NCBI GenBank assembly: GCA_902776985.1
Contig: CACYSD010000018.1
Coordinates: forward strand, 28,339-92,338
DNA length: 64,000 bases
Source of the DNA: UBA3839 sp902776985
GTDB lineage: Bacteria; Bacteroidota; Bacteroidia; Bacteroidales; Bacteroidaceae
Direction: 5' to 3'
The notes under the pieces are model-generated. The model had not been told where the DNA came from and made no database searches. It worked only from the letters and a program-made list of their open reading frames with translations. Made by a program: the position numbers and the translations under genes. Shown piece after piece: positions 45,635 through 55,609 of the stretch (position 1 is its first letter; every line of letters begins with the position of its first letter).

Positions 45635-46939
45635 ATGGCATCATTCATAATTGAAGGCGGACATAAACTGCATGGTGAAATCACTCCTCAAGGTGCGAAA
45701 AACGAAGCCTTGCAAGTGATTAGTGCTGTTTTGCTAACAGAAGAACCTGTTATCATTCGCAACCTTCCTGACATCCTTGACGTTAACAACCTCATTGCCC
45801 TGTTGAGCAAAATGGGTGTTCAAGTCAAGCAGTTGGGCAAAGGCGAATGGGAATTCCAGACAAAAGACATAGATATGGAATACGTGAGCAGCGATGAGTT
45901 TGTTCAACGCTGTTCATCGCTTCGTGGCTCCATACTTCTGCTTGGTCCTCAATTGGGACGTTTCCATCACGCATTCGTAGCTCGGCCAGGCGGAGACCAG
46001 ATTGGCCGCCGCAGACTGGACACACACTTTCTCGGTGTACAGAAATTAGGAGCGAAGTTCACTCATAACGTAGAACGTCACGTGTATGAAATTGATGCTC
46101 CAGCCCTCAAAGGACAGTATATGTTGCTCGACGAAGCGTCCGTAACTGGTACAGCAAACATCATCATGGCCGCAGTACTTGCCGAAGGAACAACTACAAT
46201 CTATAACGCTGCCTGCGAACCATACATCCAGCAGTTATGCAATATGCTTAACCGTATGGGAGCACGCATTTCCGGTATTGCATCAAACCTTCTGACTATT
46301 GAGGGGGTTAAGTCTTTGCATGGAACAGAGCACACACTTCTCCCTGACATGATTGAAGTGGGCAGTTTTATCGGTATGGCTGCGATGACTCACAGCGAAC
46401 TGACAATTCGAAATGTCTCTTATGACAATCTCGGTATTATTCCGGAGATGTTCAGCCGTCTGGGTATAAAGATAGAACGTCGCAACGACGATATTTTCAT
46501 TCCTCAGCAGGATCACTACGAAGTGGAGTCGTTTATGGACGGCAGCATCATGGCTATAAGCGATGCTCCATGGCCAGGCCTCACTCCTGATTTGCTTAGT
46601 GTTATGCTGGTTGTCGCCACCCAGGCAAAAGGTAGTGTGCTGATTCACCAGAAGATGTTTGAAAGCCGCTTGTTCTTTGTAGATAAACTGATTGACATGG
46701 GTGCACAGATTATTCTTTGCGACCCTCACAGAGCTGTTGTCGTAGGTCACGACAATCAGTTCCAGCTTAGAGGTTCACGCATGACCTCACCGGATATTCG
46801 TGCTGGAATCGCTCTGCTTATCGCTGCCCTCAGCGCCGACGGAGTGAGCATGATCAGCAACATTGAACAGATTGACCGAGGATATGAGAATATCGAGACA
46901 CGTCTGACTGCTCTTGGTGCAAAAATCACAAGAATTTAA
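45635..46939 (+). CDS. murA: UDP-GlcNAc 1-carboxyvinyltransferase, Asp-type active site
   Basis: MurA transfers enolpyruvate to UDP-GlcNAc, the first committed step of peptidoglycan synthesis. The 434 residues show the two inverse alpha/beta domains, with Lys22-Asn23 intact. The active-site loop reads PGGDQIGRRRLDTHF, so the usual catalytic cysteine (Cys115 in E. coli) is Asp121. This substitution is known elsewhere to make MurA insensitive to fosfomycin while keeping activity. It sits between DUF4290 and rimM. Confidence 0.96.
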   Translation: MASFIIEGGHKLHGEITPQGAKNEALQVISAVLLTEEPVIIRNLPDILDVNNLIALLSKMGVQVKQLGKGEWEFQTKDIDMEYVSSDEFVQRCSSLRGSILLLGPQLGRFHHAFVARPGGDQIGRRRLDTHFLGVQKLGAKFTHNVERHVYEIDAPALKGQYMLLDEASVTGTANIIMAAVLAEGTTTIYNAACEPYIQQLCNMLNRMGARISGIASNLLTIEGVKSLHGTEHTLLPDMIEVGSFIGMAAMTHSELTIRNVSYDNLGIIPEMFSRLGIKIERRNDDIFIPQQDHYEVESFMDGSIMAISDAPWPGLTPDLLSVMLVVATQAKGSVLIHQKMFESRLFFVDKLIDMGAQIILCDPHRAVVVGHDNQFQLRGSRMTSPDIRAGIALLIAALSADGVSMISNIEQIDRGYENIETRLTALGAKITRI

Positions 46940-46989
46940 GTGCAGCAGCTAATTAAGAGGAACGAATTTTCAATTAAAGGACTTTCAGA

Positions 46990-47511
46990 GTGATACAGTT
47001 TTCCGACGTTTATCAGATAGGAGTTATTTCCAAAACGCATGCTTTGAAAGGTGAGGTGATTTTCAACTTCACCGATGATGTTTTTGACACGGAAGATGCT
47101 GACTATATTATTATTAATGTGGACGGCATCCTCGTTCCATTCTTTATTGAGGAATATCGTTTCAGAAACGACAGTTCCGTTATCCTGAAGATTGAAGATA
47201 TTGATTCCGCTGATGCTGCGCAAACCATTATCGGCTGCGATGTCTACTTTGAGAAATCGAAAGTTAAAGCAGATTTCAGCGATCAAGTTTCTTTGAAATA
47301 CTTTATCGGTTTTAAGATTGTGAATCATGATGCGCAGCAGATTGGAACAATAATCGATATAGACGACAATACAGAAAATTGGCTCTTTATTGCAGAAACA
47401 GCAAACGGTGACGAAGTGCTCATACCTGCACATGACGAACTTATCACAGATATTGATAACGACAATCATGTTATTACAATGAAGCTGCCAGAAGGATTAT
47501 TAGATTTATAA
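46990..47511 (+). CDS. rimM: Ribosome maturation factor RimM
   Basis: RimM assists assembly of the 30S subunit head by binding protein S19. The 173 residues show the N-terminal RimM barrel (starting IGVISKTHALKGEVIF) and a C-terminal PRC-barrel (IGFKIVNHDAQQIGTI, about 105-170). The start codon is GTG, 50 bases after murA. The stop overlaps the dxr ATG by one base. The usual partner trmD is not adjacent. Confidence 0.93.
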   Translation: MIQFSDVYQIGVISKTHALKGEVIFNFTDDVFDTEDADYIIINVDGILVPFFIEEYRFRNDSSVILKIEDIDSADAAQTIIGCDVYFEKSKVKADFSDQVSLKYFIGFKIVNHDAQQIGTIIDIDDNTENWLFIAETANGDEVLIPAHDELITDIDNDNHVITMKLPEGLLDL

Positions 47512-48653
47512 TGAAACGAATAGCGATATTAGGCTCTACCGGTTCGATAGGAACTCAGGCACTTGATGTTATTTCTTCACACAGTGACCTGTTTGAAGCG
47601 TATGTACTGACTGCAGGAAACAATTACAAATTGCTGATAGAGCAGGCACGACATTTCCAGCCCGAAGTTGTAGTGATTGCTAACGAGCAATACTACGACA
47701 CTGTAAAAAGCTCTCTCTCTGACCTCCCCATCAAAGTTTATGCAGGATCAGAAGCTTTATGCGATGTGGTGCAGGATGAGAATGTGGATATCGTGCTTGC
47801 AGCGATGGTCGGTTTTGCCGGTTTGCGTCCTACAATCAATGCCATAAAGGCTAAGAAACTGATTGCCCTTGCAAATAAAGAAACATTGGTTGTGGCAGGA
47901 GAACTGATCTGCAGGCTTGCTGCAGAGAACAATGTCCCTATCCTTCCTGTGGATTCCGAACATTCGGCAATTTTTCAGTGTCTTGAGCCAGGCAACAGAA
48001 TTGAGAAAATTCTCCTTACTGCCAGTGGCGGTCCTTTCCGCAACTATTCTGTGGAAGAACTCAAACACGTTACCAAGTCACAGGCTTTGGCTCATCCAAC
48101 ATGGAACATGGGTGCGAAGATAACCATTGATTCAGCTACGATGATGAACAAAGGATTTGAAGTCATTGAGGCAAAGTGGCTTTTCGGTGTCACTCCCGAC
48201 AAGATTCAGGTGGTGGTTCATCCTCAGAGCGTGATTCATTCGATGGTTCAATTCGAGGACGGTGCAGTGAAAGCACAATTGGGAATGCCCGATATGAGGC
48301 TGCCAATTCAGTATGCCTTCAGTTATCCTCAACGTCTTCAGTCGAATTTTGACCGTCTCAGTTTCTTTGACATCAAGAACCTGACCTTTGAGCAACCGGA
48401 CGTAAATCGTTTCTCTTGCCTGCAGTTGGCCTACGACGCTCTTCAAAAGGGCGGCAATATGCCATGTATCGTTAACGCTGCCAACGAGATTGTCAACCGT
48501 GCTTTCATAGAAGACAAGATTCCGTTCAACAGAATCAGCGAGATTATTGAGCAGACAATGGCTAATGTAGATTTCTCAGAGTCTTCTGAACTGGAAGTCT
48601 ATCTCAACACGGATAAAGTAGCACGCAAATACGCAGAAAGTTTAATAAACTAA
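47511..48653 (+). CDS. dxr: 1-deoxy-D-xylulose-5-phosphate reductoisomerase
   Basis: Dxr makes methylerythritol phosphate in the non-mevalonate isoprenoid pathway. The 380 residues have the NADPH-binding GSTGSIGTQAL motif (8-18), the metal-site region DSEHSAIFQCL (about 151-161) and the substrate loop TWNMGAKITIDSATMMNKG. Length is typical. A second pathway gene, ispF, lies at 55.6 kb. It is followed after 36 bases of intergenic repeat (ACTCAAAAACTTAAGAACTC type) by rseP. Confidence 0.97.
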   Translation: MKRIAILGSTGSIGTQALDVISSHSDLFEAYVLTAGNNYKLLIEQARHFQPEVVVIANEQYYDTVKSSLSDLPIKVYAGSEALCDVVQDENVDIVLAAMVGFAGLRPTINAIKAKKLIALANKETLVVAGELICRLAAENNVPILPVDSEHSAIFQCLEPGNRIEKILLTASGGPFRNYSVEELKHVTKSQALAHPTWNMGAKITIDSATMMNKGFEVIEAKWLFGVTPDKIQVVVHPQSVIHSMVQFEDGAVKAQLGMPDMRLPIQYAFSYPQRLQSNFDRLSFFDIKNLTFEQPDVNRFSCLQLAYDALQKGGNMPCIVNAANEIVNRAFIEDKIPFNRISEIIEQTMANVDFSESSELEVYLNTDKVARKYAESLIN

Positions 48654-48689
48654 CTCAAAAACTTAAGAACTCAAAAACTCAACACATAA

Positions 48690-50105
48690 ATGGAAATTAT
48701 TGTAAAAGCAGCACAACTGATAATAGCACTCGCTTTACTCATCATTCTTCACGAAGGCGGACACTTCCTGTTTGCCAAACTCTTCAAGACTCGTGTGGAG
48801 AAGTTCTATCTTTTCTTCGATTACAAATTTCATCTCTTCAGCACATACGACAAATGGTTTCGCAAGCTTCGCAAGAAGAAGCCAATAGTAAAGAAAGAAA
48901 ATGGAGAGAATGAATACGACGGCACAGAATATGGTATAGGATGGATTCCTCTTGGAGGATATGTTAAGATATCAGGTATGATTGACGAATCCATGGATCT
49001 TGAGCAGATGAAACAACCGGCTCAGCCATGGGAGTTCCGTACCAAACCCGCTTGGCAGCGTCTGCTTATCATGCTCGGCGGTATTATCATGAATTTCATC
49101 GTGGCATTCTTTATTTATGCTATGGTTATCTATGCCACCGGCATGGATTATGTCAAGTCTACTGACATGACTTACGGTATGAAATTCAACCAGCAGGCAA
49201 AGGCTGACGGATTCCAGGATGGAGATATCATTATTGGTGCAGACGACGAGACATTTGATTCGTGGAATACAGAATGTCTGCGTACTCTGTCGAATGCCAA
49301 GGTTGCTCATGTTCAGCGCAACGGCAAGGCTGTTGATGTTTCTCTCTCCGGTGAGATGAATCTGCTTGACATGATAGAGCAGCCTCAATATGCCTCTATA
49401 CTCATGCCTATGGGTGTTGACTCTGTAATGCCAGGGTCTGCGGCTCAGAAGGCAGGTTTGGAGAAAGGAGATGTCATCACAGCCATCAACGAGACTGAGC
49501 TACAGGATTTCAACGATTTGTCATTTGCTTTGGATGACCTCAGAAAAAGTGTCAACGAAGAGTCAACCGCTCACGACAGCCTCGTAGCTCGCACCGTTCA
49601 ATTGACTTTTACTCGTGATGACAGCGTTTACACCAAGGAGGCCGTTCTTAGCCAGGAATTCCTGTTAGGATTCACCAACAAGAGTCCTGATTACAAAATC
49701 ACTCATATTGACTATGGTTTTTGGGAGTCTTTCCCAGCCGGTGTTAGTTATGGATGGGATAAGCTCACAGGTTATGTCAATGACCTCAAATATCTGTTCA
49801 CAAAGAAAGGTGCACGTTCAGTTGGCGGATTCATCGCAATCGGCAATATCTTCCCATCAATGTGGGATTGGGAACGTTTCTGGCTTCTCACAGCGTTCTT
49901 GTCAATTATTCTCGGAATCATGAACCTCCTGCCTATACCTGCACTTGACGGAGGACATGCGCTCTTCACCATCTATGAGATAATTACACGTCGCAAACCG
50001 AGCGACAAATTCATGGAAAAAGCGCAGTATGTGGGAATGTTCCTTCTCTTCGCACTTTTGATTTACGCTAATCTCAACGATATTCTAAGGCTGTTCGGAA
50101 TATGA
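48690..50105 (+). CDS. rseP: RIP metalloprotease RseP (site-2 protease)
   Basis: RseP cuts membrane-embedded anti-sigma factors and leftover signal peptides. The 471 residues have the zinc motif HEGGH at 21-25 in the first helix, PDZ-type domains in the periplasmic region (about 175-330, with QPQYASILMPMGVDSVMPG), and the second metal motif LLPIPALDGGH near the C-terminus. Length matches Bacteroidota homologues, which carry an insertion after the first helix (about 55-95). The stop overlaps the next ATG as ATGA. Confidence 0.94.
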   Translation: MEIIVKAAQLIIALALLIILHEGGHFLFAKLFKTRVEKFYLFFDYKFHLFSTYDKWFRKLRKKKPIVKKENGENEYDGTEYGIGWIPLGGYVKISGMIDESMDLEQMKQPAQPWEFRTKPAWQRLLIMLGGIIMNFIVAFFIYAMVIYATGMDYVKSTDMTYGMKFNQQAKADGFQDGDIIIGADDETFDSWNTECLRTLSNAKVAHVQRNGKAVDVSLSGEMNLLDMIEQPQYASILMPMGVDSVMPGSAAQKAGLEKGDVITAINETELQDFNDLSFALDDLRKSVNEESTAHDSLVARTVQLTFTRDDSVYTKEAVLSQEFLLGFTNKSPDYKITHIDYGFWESFPAGVSYGWDKLTGYVNDLKYLFTKKGARSVGGFIAIGNIFPSMWDWERFWLLTAFLSIILGIMNLLPIPALDGGHALFTIYEIITRRKPSDKFMEKAQYVGMFLLFALLIYANLNDILRLFGI

Positions 50106-50737
50106 AAATACTCTGCATAGGCATGAACTATGCCGCCCACAATCAGGAAATGTCTGCAGGCAATAATGTAAAGGATACTACGTTATTAAATACAGAACCT
50201 GTGATATTCTCCAAACCGGAATCCGCAGTAATTCTGAAGGGAAAGCCGTTCTTCGTGCCTGATTTTGCAGAGCGATTCGACTACGAAACCGAACTCATAG
50301 TTCGTATTGACCGACTCGGAAAAGACATATCAGAACGCTTTGCCCACAGATACTACAGCGAAGTGACGGTGGGTATTGACTTCACGGCTCGAGACCTGCA
50401 GCAGCAGCTCATTGCCAAAGGATTACCCTGGGATATCTGCAAGGGATTCGACCAAAGTGCAGCCATCGGACGTTTTGTCAAAAAGGACACTCTGCCCGAG
50501 ATCCAGAATCTGCATCTTCGTCTTGACATCGACGGAAACACTGTTCAGCAGGGATGTACCTCCGACATGATTCATACGGTAGACAAGATAGTAAGTTACT
50601 GTAGCAGATTCTTCACTTTGAAGATGGGTGACCTGATTTTCACAGGAACTCCAGCAGGAGTAGGTCCTGTGAGTGAAGGTCAAACCCTCGAAGCCTACCT
50701 TGAGGATCAACAGCTCTTGAAACTTAAAATAAAGTAA
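50102..50737 (+). CDS. Fumarylacetoacetate hydrolase family protein
   Basis: The protein has 211 residues. It has the single FAH catalytic domain with FSKPESAVI, the metal-site ETELIVRI segment (about 64-71) and GTPAGVGPVSEGQ near the C-terminus. The family includes acylpyruvate hydrolases and oxaloacetate tautomerases; the specific substrate cannot be told. It is translationally coupled to rseP and ends the tsaB run. Confidence 0.9.
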   Translation: MKILCIGMNYAAHNQEMSAGNNVKDTTLLNTEPVIFSKPESAVILKGKPFFVPDFAERFDYETELIVRIDRLGKDISERFAHRYYSEVTVGIDFTARDLQQQLIAKGLPWDICKGFDQSAAIGRFVKKDTLPEIQNLHLRLDIDGNTVQQGCTSDMIHTVDKIVSYCSRFFTLKMGDLIFTGTPAGVGPVSEGQTLEAYLEDQQLLKLKIK

Positions 50738-50831
50738 TAAAGCCTACCCCCAGCCCCTCCCTATAAGAGAGGAGTATCATTCGGATGGCAATTTTTCACT
50801 CTTCATTCTTCACTCTTCACTTTTTACTCTC
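50738..50831. repeat. Intergenic repeat block before porU
   Basis: It holds CCTACCCCCAGCCCCTCCC followed by ACTCTTCATTCTTCACTCTTCAC-like units, the same CTTCAC module as at 16.6 and 57.1 kb. No promoter box was seen in it. Confidence 0.5.
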
Positions 50832-53800
50832 ATGTTCCGCCTTATACAATCCATATTATTCATTCTTTCGTTTGTTTATGCTACGGCACAGACAAGCGAA
50901 CGCTATGCTGAGCACTCTGTTCTTGCGGAGGGCAAATGGGTGAAAATTAGGGTTGAGAAAGCTGGAATGTATCAGATTACCAACAGTTCTTTGCGAAGCA
51001 TGGGATTCTCCAATCCTGCTAAAGTCAGGCTTTATGGATTGAATCTGGAAGTGCTGCCAGAGTCAGGCATAGAAAATATCGATGATGACTTGGTGGAACT
51101 GCCTCTCTACCGCACAGATTCCAAAGTTCTGTTCTATGGACGTGGACAGACACGATGGACACTCAGCACAACCAATTCGGGTTCACTTCGCTACACACAC
51201 TTCAACAATCCTTATTCTACTTACACATATTATTTTCTTACGGAGAACGCATCTTCAGAGCCAATCGAACTGGAGAAGTACGCATACAATGTAGGTTCGG
51301 ATGCCGCAGTGCTCACTTCTTTTCCCGAACATGCTCTGATTGAGAACGACGCATACAGTTTCATCAACTCCGGACGAGTATTCTTCGACAGCTATGACTT
51401 TGCTACAGGTAATACAAAGAGCTACACCCTGCAGACACCTGACATCGTTGCCGATAGAGGAATTGATTTGACAGTCCAGTTCTGCGCTGCAGGTTCGTCG
51501 AGTTCACAGCTTGGCGTCACGATGAACGACTCCACTCTCGGCACAATCTCCTTCACAGCTCTCAGCAGCTATGAATATGGCAGGCTCACATCAAGGACCT
51601 ATACCGTAAGCAAACGTTTCAGCAAGGAGTCCAACACCATAAGATTACAACACAATCGTACTTCTGGTATTTCCGGACGCCTTGACTATTTGCGTGCTTC
51701 CTATGAACGCCAGTTGCGTCTTTCTTCACAGGAGTTGCTTTTCCGTCCCAAACAGAAAGGTGACGTTTTATTCCGTCTGTCAGGAGGAAGTGAAGAGACC
51801 GCAGTGCTGCATGTTAACTCTGCAACTGGCTATGAGGAATTGAACGGTACATATAATTCTTCTACAGGGGCATGGGATTTCCCTTTCAGTAGTGATGCTG
51901 AAAGCTGGAACAGTGAAGAGTTCGTGGCCTTCAATCCTTCCGCGACTTTCCCAAGCCCACATGTAGTAGGTTCGATAGCTAATCAGGATTTGCACTCACT
52001 CAGTGGCATCGATTTAGTCATTGTTGTACCTGCAAACGGTCATCTCACACAACAGGCACAACGTCTGGCTGATGCTCACAAAGTTGCCGAAAACATGACA
52101 TGCGTCGTTGTTTCTGCCGACAAGATTTATAATGAATTCTCATCTGGCACACCCGATGCCACTGCAATTCGCCGCTTCATGAAGATGCTCTACGACAGGG
52201 CTGTTGACGCTGCATCACGTCCTAAGAACCTTCTTCTCTTTGGTGACTGTGTATGGGACAACCGCATGATTACTTCTGCAATGTCAGGATATAAACCAGA
52301 GAATTACCTGCTCTGCTACGAAGGCGACAATTCTCTGAGCCACACCAACAGTTTCGTGCTTGAGGAATACTTCACTCTTGTTGCCGACAATGCTTCAGCA
52401 GACGTACTTCGTGCCAAACCGCTTATTGGTGTAGGACGTATTCCTGTTACCACAACTTCAGAAGCAAAGGATGTTGTCGACAAACTCATCACATACATCA
52501 ACAACGAGCAGGTGGGAGCTTGGAAGAACACTATAGCTGTGCTCTGCGACGACGGCAACAACAACCAGCACATGGAGGATGGCGACACTCTCATCGGACG
52601 CATCTCACCACTCTACCCCAACATCCACATACAGCGAGTATATTTGGACACCTACACCCGTGAACGCTCTTCTACAGGTAACTCCTACCCTGGCGCATAC
52701 AACGACATAAACCGAATCATGCAGGAAGGAGCTTTGGTGATGAACTATACTGGACACGGAGCTGCTTATTGCCTCTCACACGAACAGATTCTCCGTTCCA
52801 GCGATTTTGCAAACTGGTCTTCGCCTCGTCTGCCACTATGGGTTACAGCATCATGCGATGTGGCTCCGTTCGACATGAACCAGAGCAATATCGGTGAAAC
52901 GGCTCTCCTCAATCCCAAGGGAGCAGCAATGGGTATTATTTCCACATCTCGCACCGTTTACCCTGCACCAAACTCTGCCATCAACTGGCGATTCATGATT
53001 CGTGCTCTCGGCAATAAGTCCGACGGCACGCGATACACCCTCGGTGAAGCTCTGGCTGACGCTAAGTGCAACTACATCGACACATACAACAATTCTACCT
53101 ACAACGTCAACAAGGCACACTTCGTGCTTCTCGGCGATCCGGCAATCACTCTTGCCACTCCAACTCCAGGCATAGAGATTGACCTCATCAACTCAACCTA
53201 TGCACCAGGTTCTCCTATGACAATAGCAGCTGGTGAGACTGTGACTATTGAGGGACATATCGTAGGTGAGGATGGAACTATCGACACAGAATTCAACGGA
53301 GTTATTTCTCCTGTGATTTTCGATAACGAAGAGATTGTTGTCTGCAAGAACAATCCCTATGGTGAGACCAACGGCAACACCATCGAGACTCCTTATCAGT
53401 TCACAGACCGTCTGCGCACACTCTATACTTGTGCCGACTCCGTACGCCAAGGCAAGTTCAAGTTCGTTTTCCCTATGCCTCTCGATAACAACTACAGTGG
53501 GCAGTCAGGACTTGTATCCCTCTATGCCGCCAATGATTCTCACAGCAATGAGGTAAACGGACGATTCGACAATTTCCTTATCAATGGCACATCGCCAACA
53601 CTTAAGAACGACACTGAAGGTCCGGTCATCACAGCCTATCTCAACACCGAGCACTTCAAAGAGGGAGACGTGGTCAACGAGACACCACTGCTTATTGCTA
53701 CATTCCAGGACGAGAGCGGAATCAACATGACTGGTAGCGGCATTGGTCACGACATATCTGTGGTAATCGACAACGACGAGGCACAGACCTATTCACTCAA

Positions 53801-54275
53801 TGCATTTTTCAGTCCTACCATCGGTGACTACCGAAGCGGTAGCGTCGCATTCAGTATTCCGGAACTAAGCGACGGACACCATACAATGTCTATCCGCGCT
53901 TTTGATGCTTTAAACAATGCTTCTCAGAAGACTATAGATTTCTTCGTAAATCAGGGACAGCAACCAGAGATATTCGATATGACCGTAACCTCACCGGCCT
54001 ACAATCAAATCACGCTTACCATAGAGAACGACCGTCCTCAGACAAACATTTCCGTAAACGTGGCTATCTATAGCGTAGCCGGGCACAAAGTCTATGAAAC
54101 CTCAGAGAGCGGATTCAGTTCATCGGCTTCATATACACTTTCTCGCAATTTCAATGAGATGGACTCTCACCTTCCTCCTGGAGTATATATTCTTAATGCA
54201 AAAATCGGTTGCGAGGGAGGTAAAACTGTATCTAAGGCGTTAAAGTTCGTTATTCTCAGTTCCAAGGCACAATAA
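50832..54275 (+). CDS. porU: Type IX secretion system sortase PorU
   Basis: PorU is the outer-membrane C25-family peptidase that cuts the C-terminal signal of type IX cargo and attaches it to lipopolysaccharide. The 1147 residues have a signal peptide (to about 20), an N-terminal beta region, the gingipain-like peptidase domain with His642 (NYTGHGAA) and Cys675 (VTASCD) as the likely dyad, and further beta domains. A C-terminal domain of the type IX signal kind (about 1060-1147) follows. It precedes porV, its partner, after 65 bases. The other por genes are not in this window. Confidence 0.93.
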   Translation: MFRLIQSILFILSFVYATAQTSERYAEHSVLAEGKWVKIRVEKAGMYQITNSSLRSMGFSNPAKVRLYGLNLEVLPESGIENIDDDLVELPLYRTDSKVLFYGRGQTRWTLSTTNSGSLRYTHFNNPYSTYTYYFLTENASSEPIELEKYAYNVGSDAAVLTSFPEHALIENDAYSFINSGRVFFDSYDFATGNTKSYTLQTPDIVADRGIDLTVQFCAAGSSSSQLGVTMNDSTLGTISFTALSSYEYGRLTSRTYTVSKRFSKESNTIRLQHNRTSGISGRLDYLRASYERQLRLSSQELLFRPKQKGDVLFRLSGGSEETAVLHVNSATGYEELNGTYNSSTGAWDFPFSSDAESWNSEEFVAFNPSATFPSPHVVGSIANQDLHSLSGIDLVIVVPANGHLTQQAQRLADAHKVAENMTCVVVSADKIYNEFSSGTPDATAIRRFMKMLYDRAVDAASRPKNLLLFGDCVWDNRMITSAMSGYKPENYLLCYEGDNSLSHTNSFVLEEYFTLVADNASADVLRAKPLIGVGRIPVTTTSEAKDVVDKLITYINNEQVGAWKNTIAVLCDDGNNNQHMEDGDTLIGRISPLYPNIHIQRVYLDTYTRERSSTGNSYPGAYNDINRIMQEGALVMNYTGHGAAYCLSHEQILRSSDFANWSSPRLPLWVTASCDVAPFDMNQSNIGETALLNPKGAAMGIISTSRTVYPAPNSAINWRFMIRALGNKSDGTRYTLGEALADAKCNYIDTYNNSTYNVNKAHFVLLGDPAITLATPTPGIEIDLINSTYAPGSPMTIAAGETVTIEGHIVGEDGTIDTEFNGVISPVIFDNEEIVVCKNNPYGETNGNTIETPYQFTDRLRTLYTCADSVRQGKFKFVFPMPLDNNYSGQSGLVSLYAANDSHSNEVNGRFDNFLINGTSPTLKNDTEGPVITAYLNTEHFKEGDVVNETPLLIATFQDESGINMTGSGIGHDISVVIDNDEAQTYSLNAFFSPTIGDYRSGSVAFSIPELSDGHHTMSIRAFDALNNASQKTIDFFVNQGQQPEIFDMTVTSPAYNQITLTIENDRPQTNISVNVAIYSVAGHKVYETSESGFSSSASYTLSRNFNEMDSHLPPGVYILNAKIGCEGGKTVSKALKFVILSSKAQ

Positions 54276-54340
54276 ACCTGCTGTCTGTACGTTTTTCTTA
54301 TTAGTGTACAACAATCATACGTACAGATAAATAAAGAATT

Positions 54341-55549
54341 ATGAAACTATTTCGACAAACACTTTCTGTAATAATAATCTCTTGCGTCAGCGTTGCCAAC
54401 GCACAGGACGTGAAGAATCAGCTCAACCCTGTCTACTACGGTGTGACTTCGCTTGCCATCGCTCCCGATGCACGTGCCGGTGCAATGGGTGATGTAGGTG
54501 CTGCTACCGACCCTGATGTCAACTCACAGTACTGGAACCCTGCAAAGTATCCTTTCTGTATCAGCCGTGGAGGAGTAGCTGTGAACTACACACCTTGGCT
54601 GCGCCAGCTCGTCAACGACATCGACCTCGCCAACCTCACAGGTTATTACCGCATAGGTGACTATGATGCATTATCAGGTTCTTTGCGCTATTTCTCTCTT
54701 GGTGAGGTTATGGCATATTCAGAAAGTGGCGACTATAGCAATGCCGATATCATCAAGCCCTACGAATTGTCTGTCGACCTTGCTTACTCACGCATGCTTT
54801 CCGAAAATTTCTCTGCAGCTGTAGCTCTCCGATTCATCTATAGCGACCTTGCTTACAAGCAGGATGACGAGACAACTCCTGGTTCTGCTTTTGCTGCCGA
54901 CATGGCACTCTACCACAACGGCTACCTCAATCTCGGTCAGCGCGAGTGTCAGATGGGCTGGGGTTTGAACATCTCAAATATCGGTTCAAAGATTTCCTAC
55001 GACGAAGGTAACACAAGTGAGTTCCTCCCTACAAACCTGCGTCTTGGTGCATCTCTCATGGTACCTATTGATGAGTACAACACCATTACATTCTCTGCCG
55101 ATGCCAACAAACTCCTCGTCCCCACCCGCCCAACCATGGAGCAGTATATCGAAGAGACTGGAGCTGAGAGTGATGACTATAGCGGCTATACATCCTGGCT
55201 CATGGATGAAGGCTACTACAACGTTTCACCTATCAGCGGTATCTTCAAGTCTTTCCACGATGCACCAGGCGGATTCAAGGAAGAGCTTCAGGAAATCTCC
55301 TGGAGTGCAGGTATAGAGTACAGCTACAACAACAAATTCTTCCTTCGCGCTGGTTATCACTACGAACATCCCAACAAGGGTAACCGTAAATACTACACCG
55401 TTGGTGCTGGTTTCAAGATGAATGTATTCTCCATAGATGCTGGTTATGTGATTTCCGCATCCCAGAGCAACCCTCTTGACCAGACCCTTCGTTTCACTCT
55501 CGCCTTCGACATGGACGGCATCAGCGACCTGCTGGGAAGGAGAAGGTAG
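54341..55549 (+). CDS. porV: Type IX secretion outer-membrane protein PorV (LptO)
   Basis: PorV is a 14-stranded FadL-like barrel that shuttles type IX cargo from the translocon to the PorU attachment complex. The 402 residues have a signal peptide (cut near VANAQ, about 22) and the conserved entry GVTSLAIAPDARAGAMGDVG. A region of outer-membrane strands ends in a terminal LRFTLAFDM strand. It is transcribed with or right after porU. An 8-base inverted repeat CTGTACGT/ACGTACAG (54283-54325) lies in the gap. Confidence 0.93.
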   Translation: MKLFRQTLSVIIISCVSVANAQDVKNQLNPVYYGVTSLAIAPDARAGAMGDVGAATDPDVNSQYWNPAKYPFCISRGGVAVNYTPWLRQLVNDIDLANLTGYYRIGDYDALSGSLRYFSLGEVMAYSESGDYSNADIIKPYELSVDLAYSRMLSENFSAAVALRFIYSDLAYKQDDETTPGSAFAADMALYHNGYLNLGQRECQMGWGLNISNIGSKISYDEGNTSEFLPTNLRLGASLMVPIDEYNTITFSADANKLLVPTRPTMEQYIEETGAESDDYSGYTSWLMDEGYYNVSPISGIFKSFHDAPGGFKEELQEISWSAGIEYSYNNKFFLRAGYHYEHPNKGNRKYYTVGAGFKMNVFSIDAGYVISASQSNPLDQTLRFTLAFDMDGISDLLGRRR

Positions 55550-55553
55550 AGTG

Positions 55554-55574
55554 TTCTGCGGTTTTTTCGCAGAA
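55554..55574. repeat. TTCTGCG/CGCAGAA hairpin, dispersed copy
   Basis: A 7-base-pair perfect stem with a GTTTTTT loop, five bases after the porV stop. It matches the hairpins at 282-319 and 42139-42160, including the preceding GTGT and the following ATT. Confidence 0.7.
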
Positions 55575-55609
55575 TTATTAATTATGAATTTTTTAATTAT
55601 GAATTAGAT

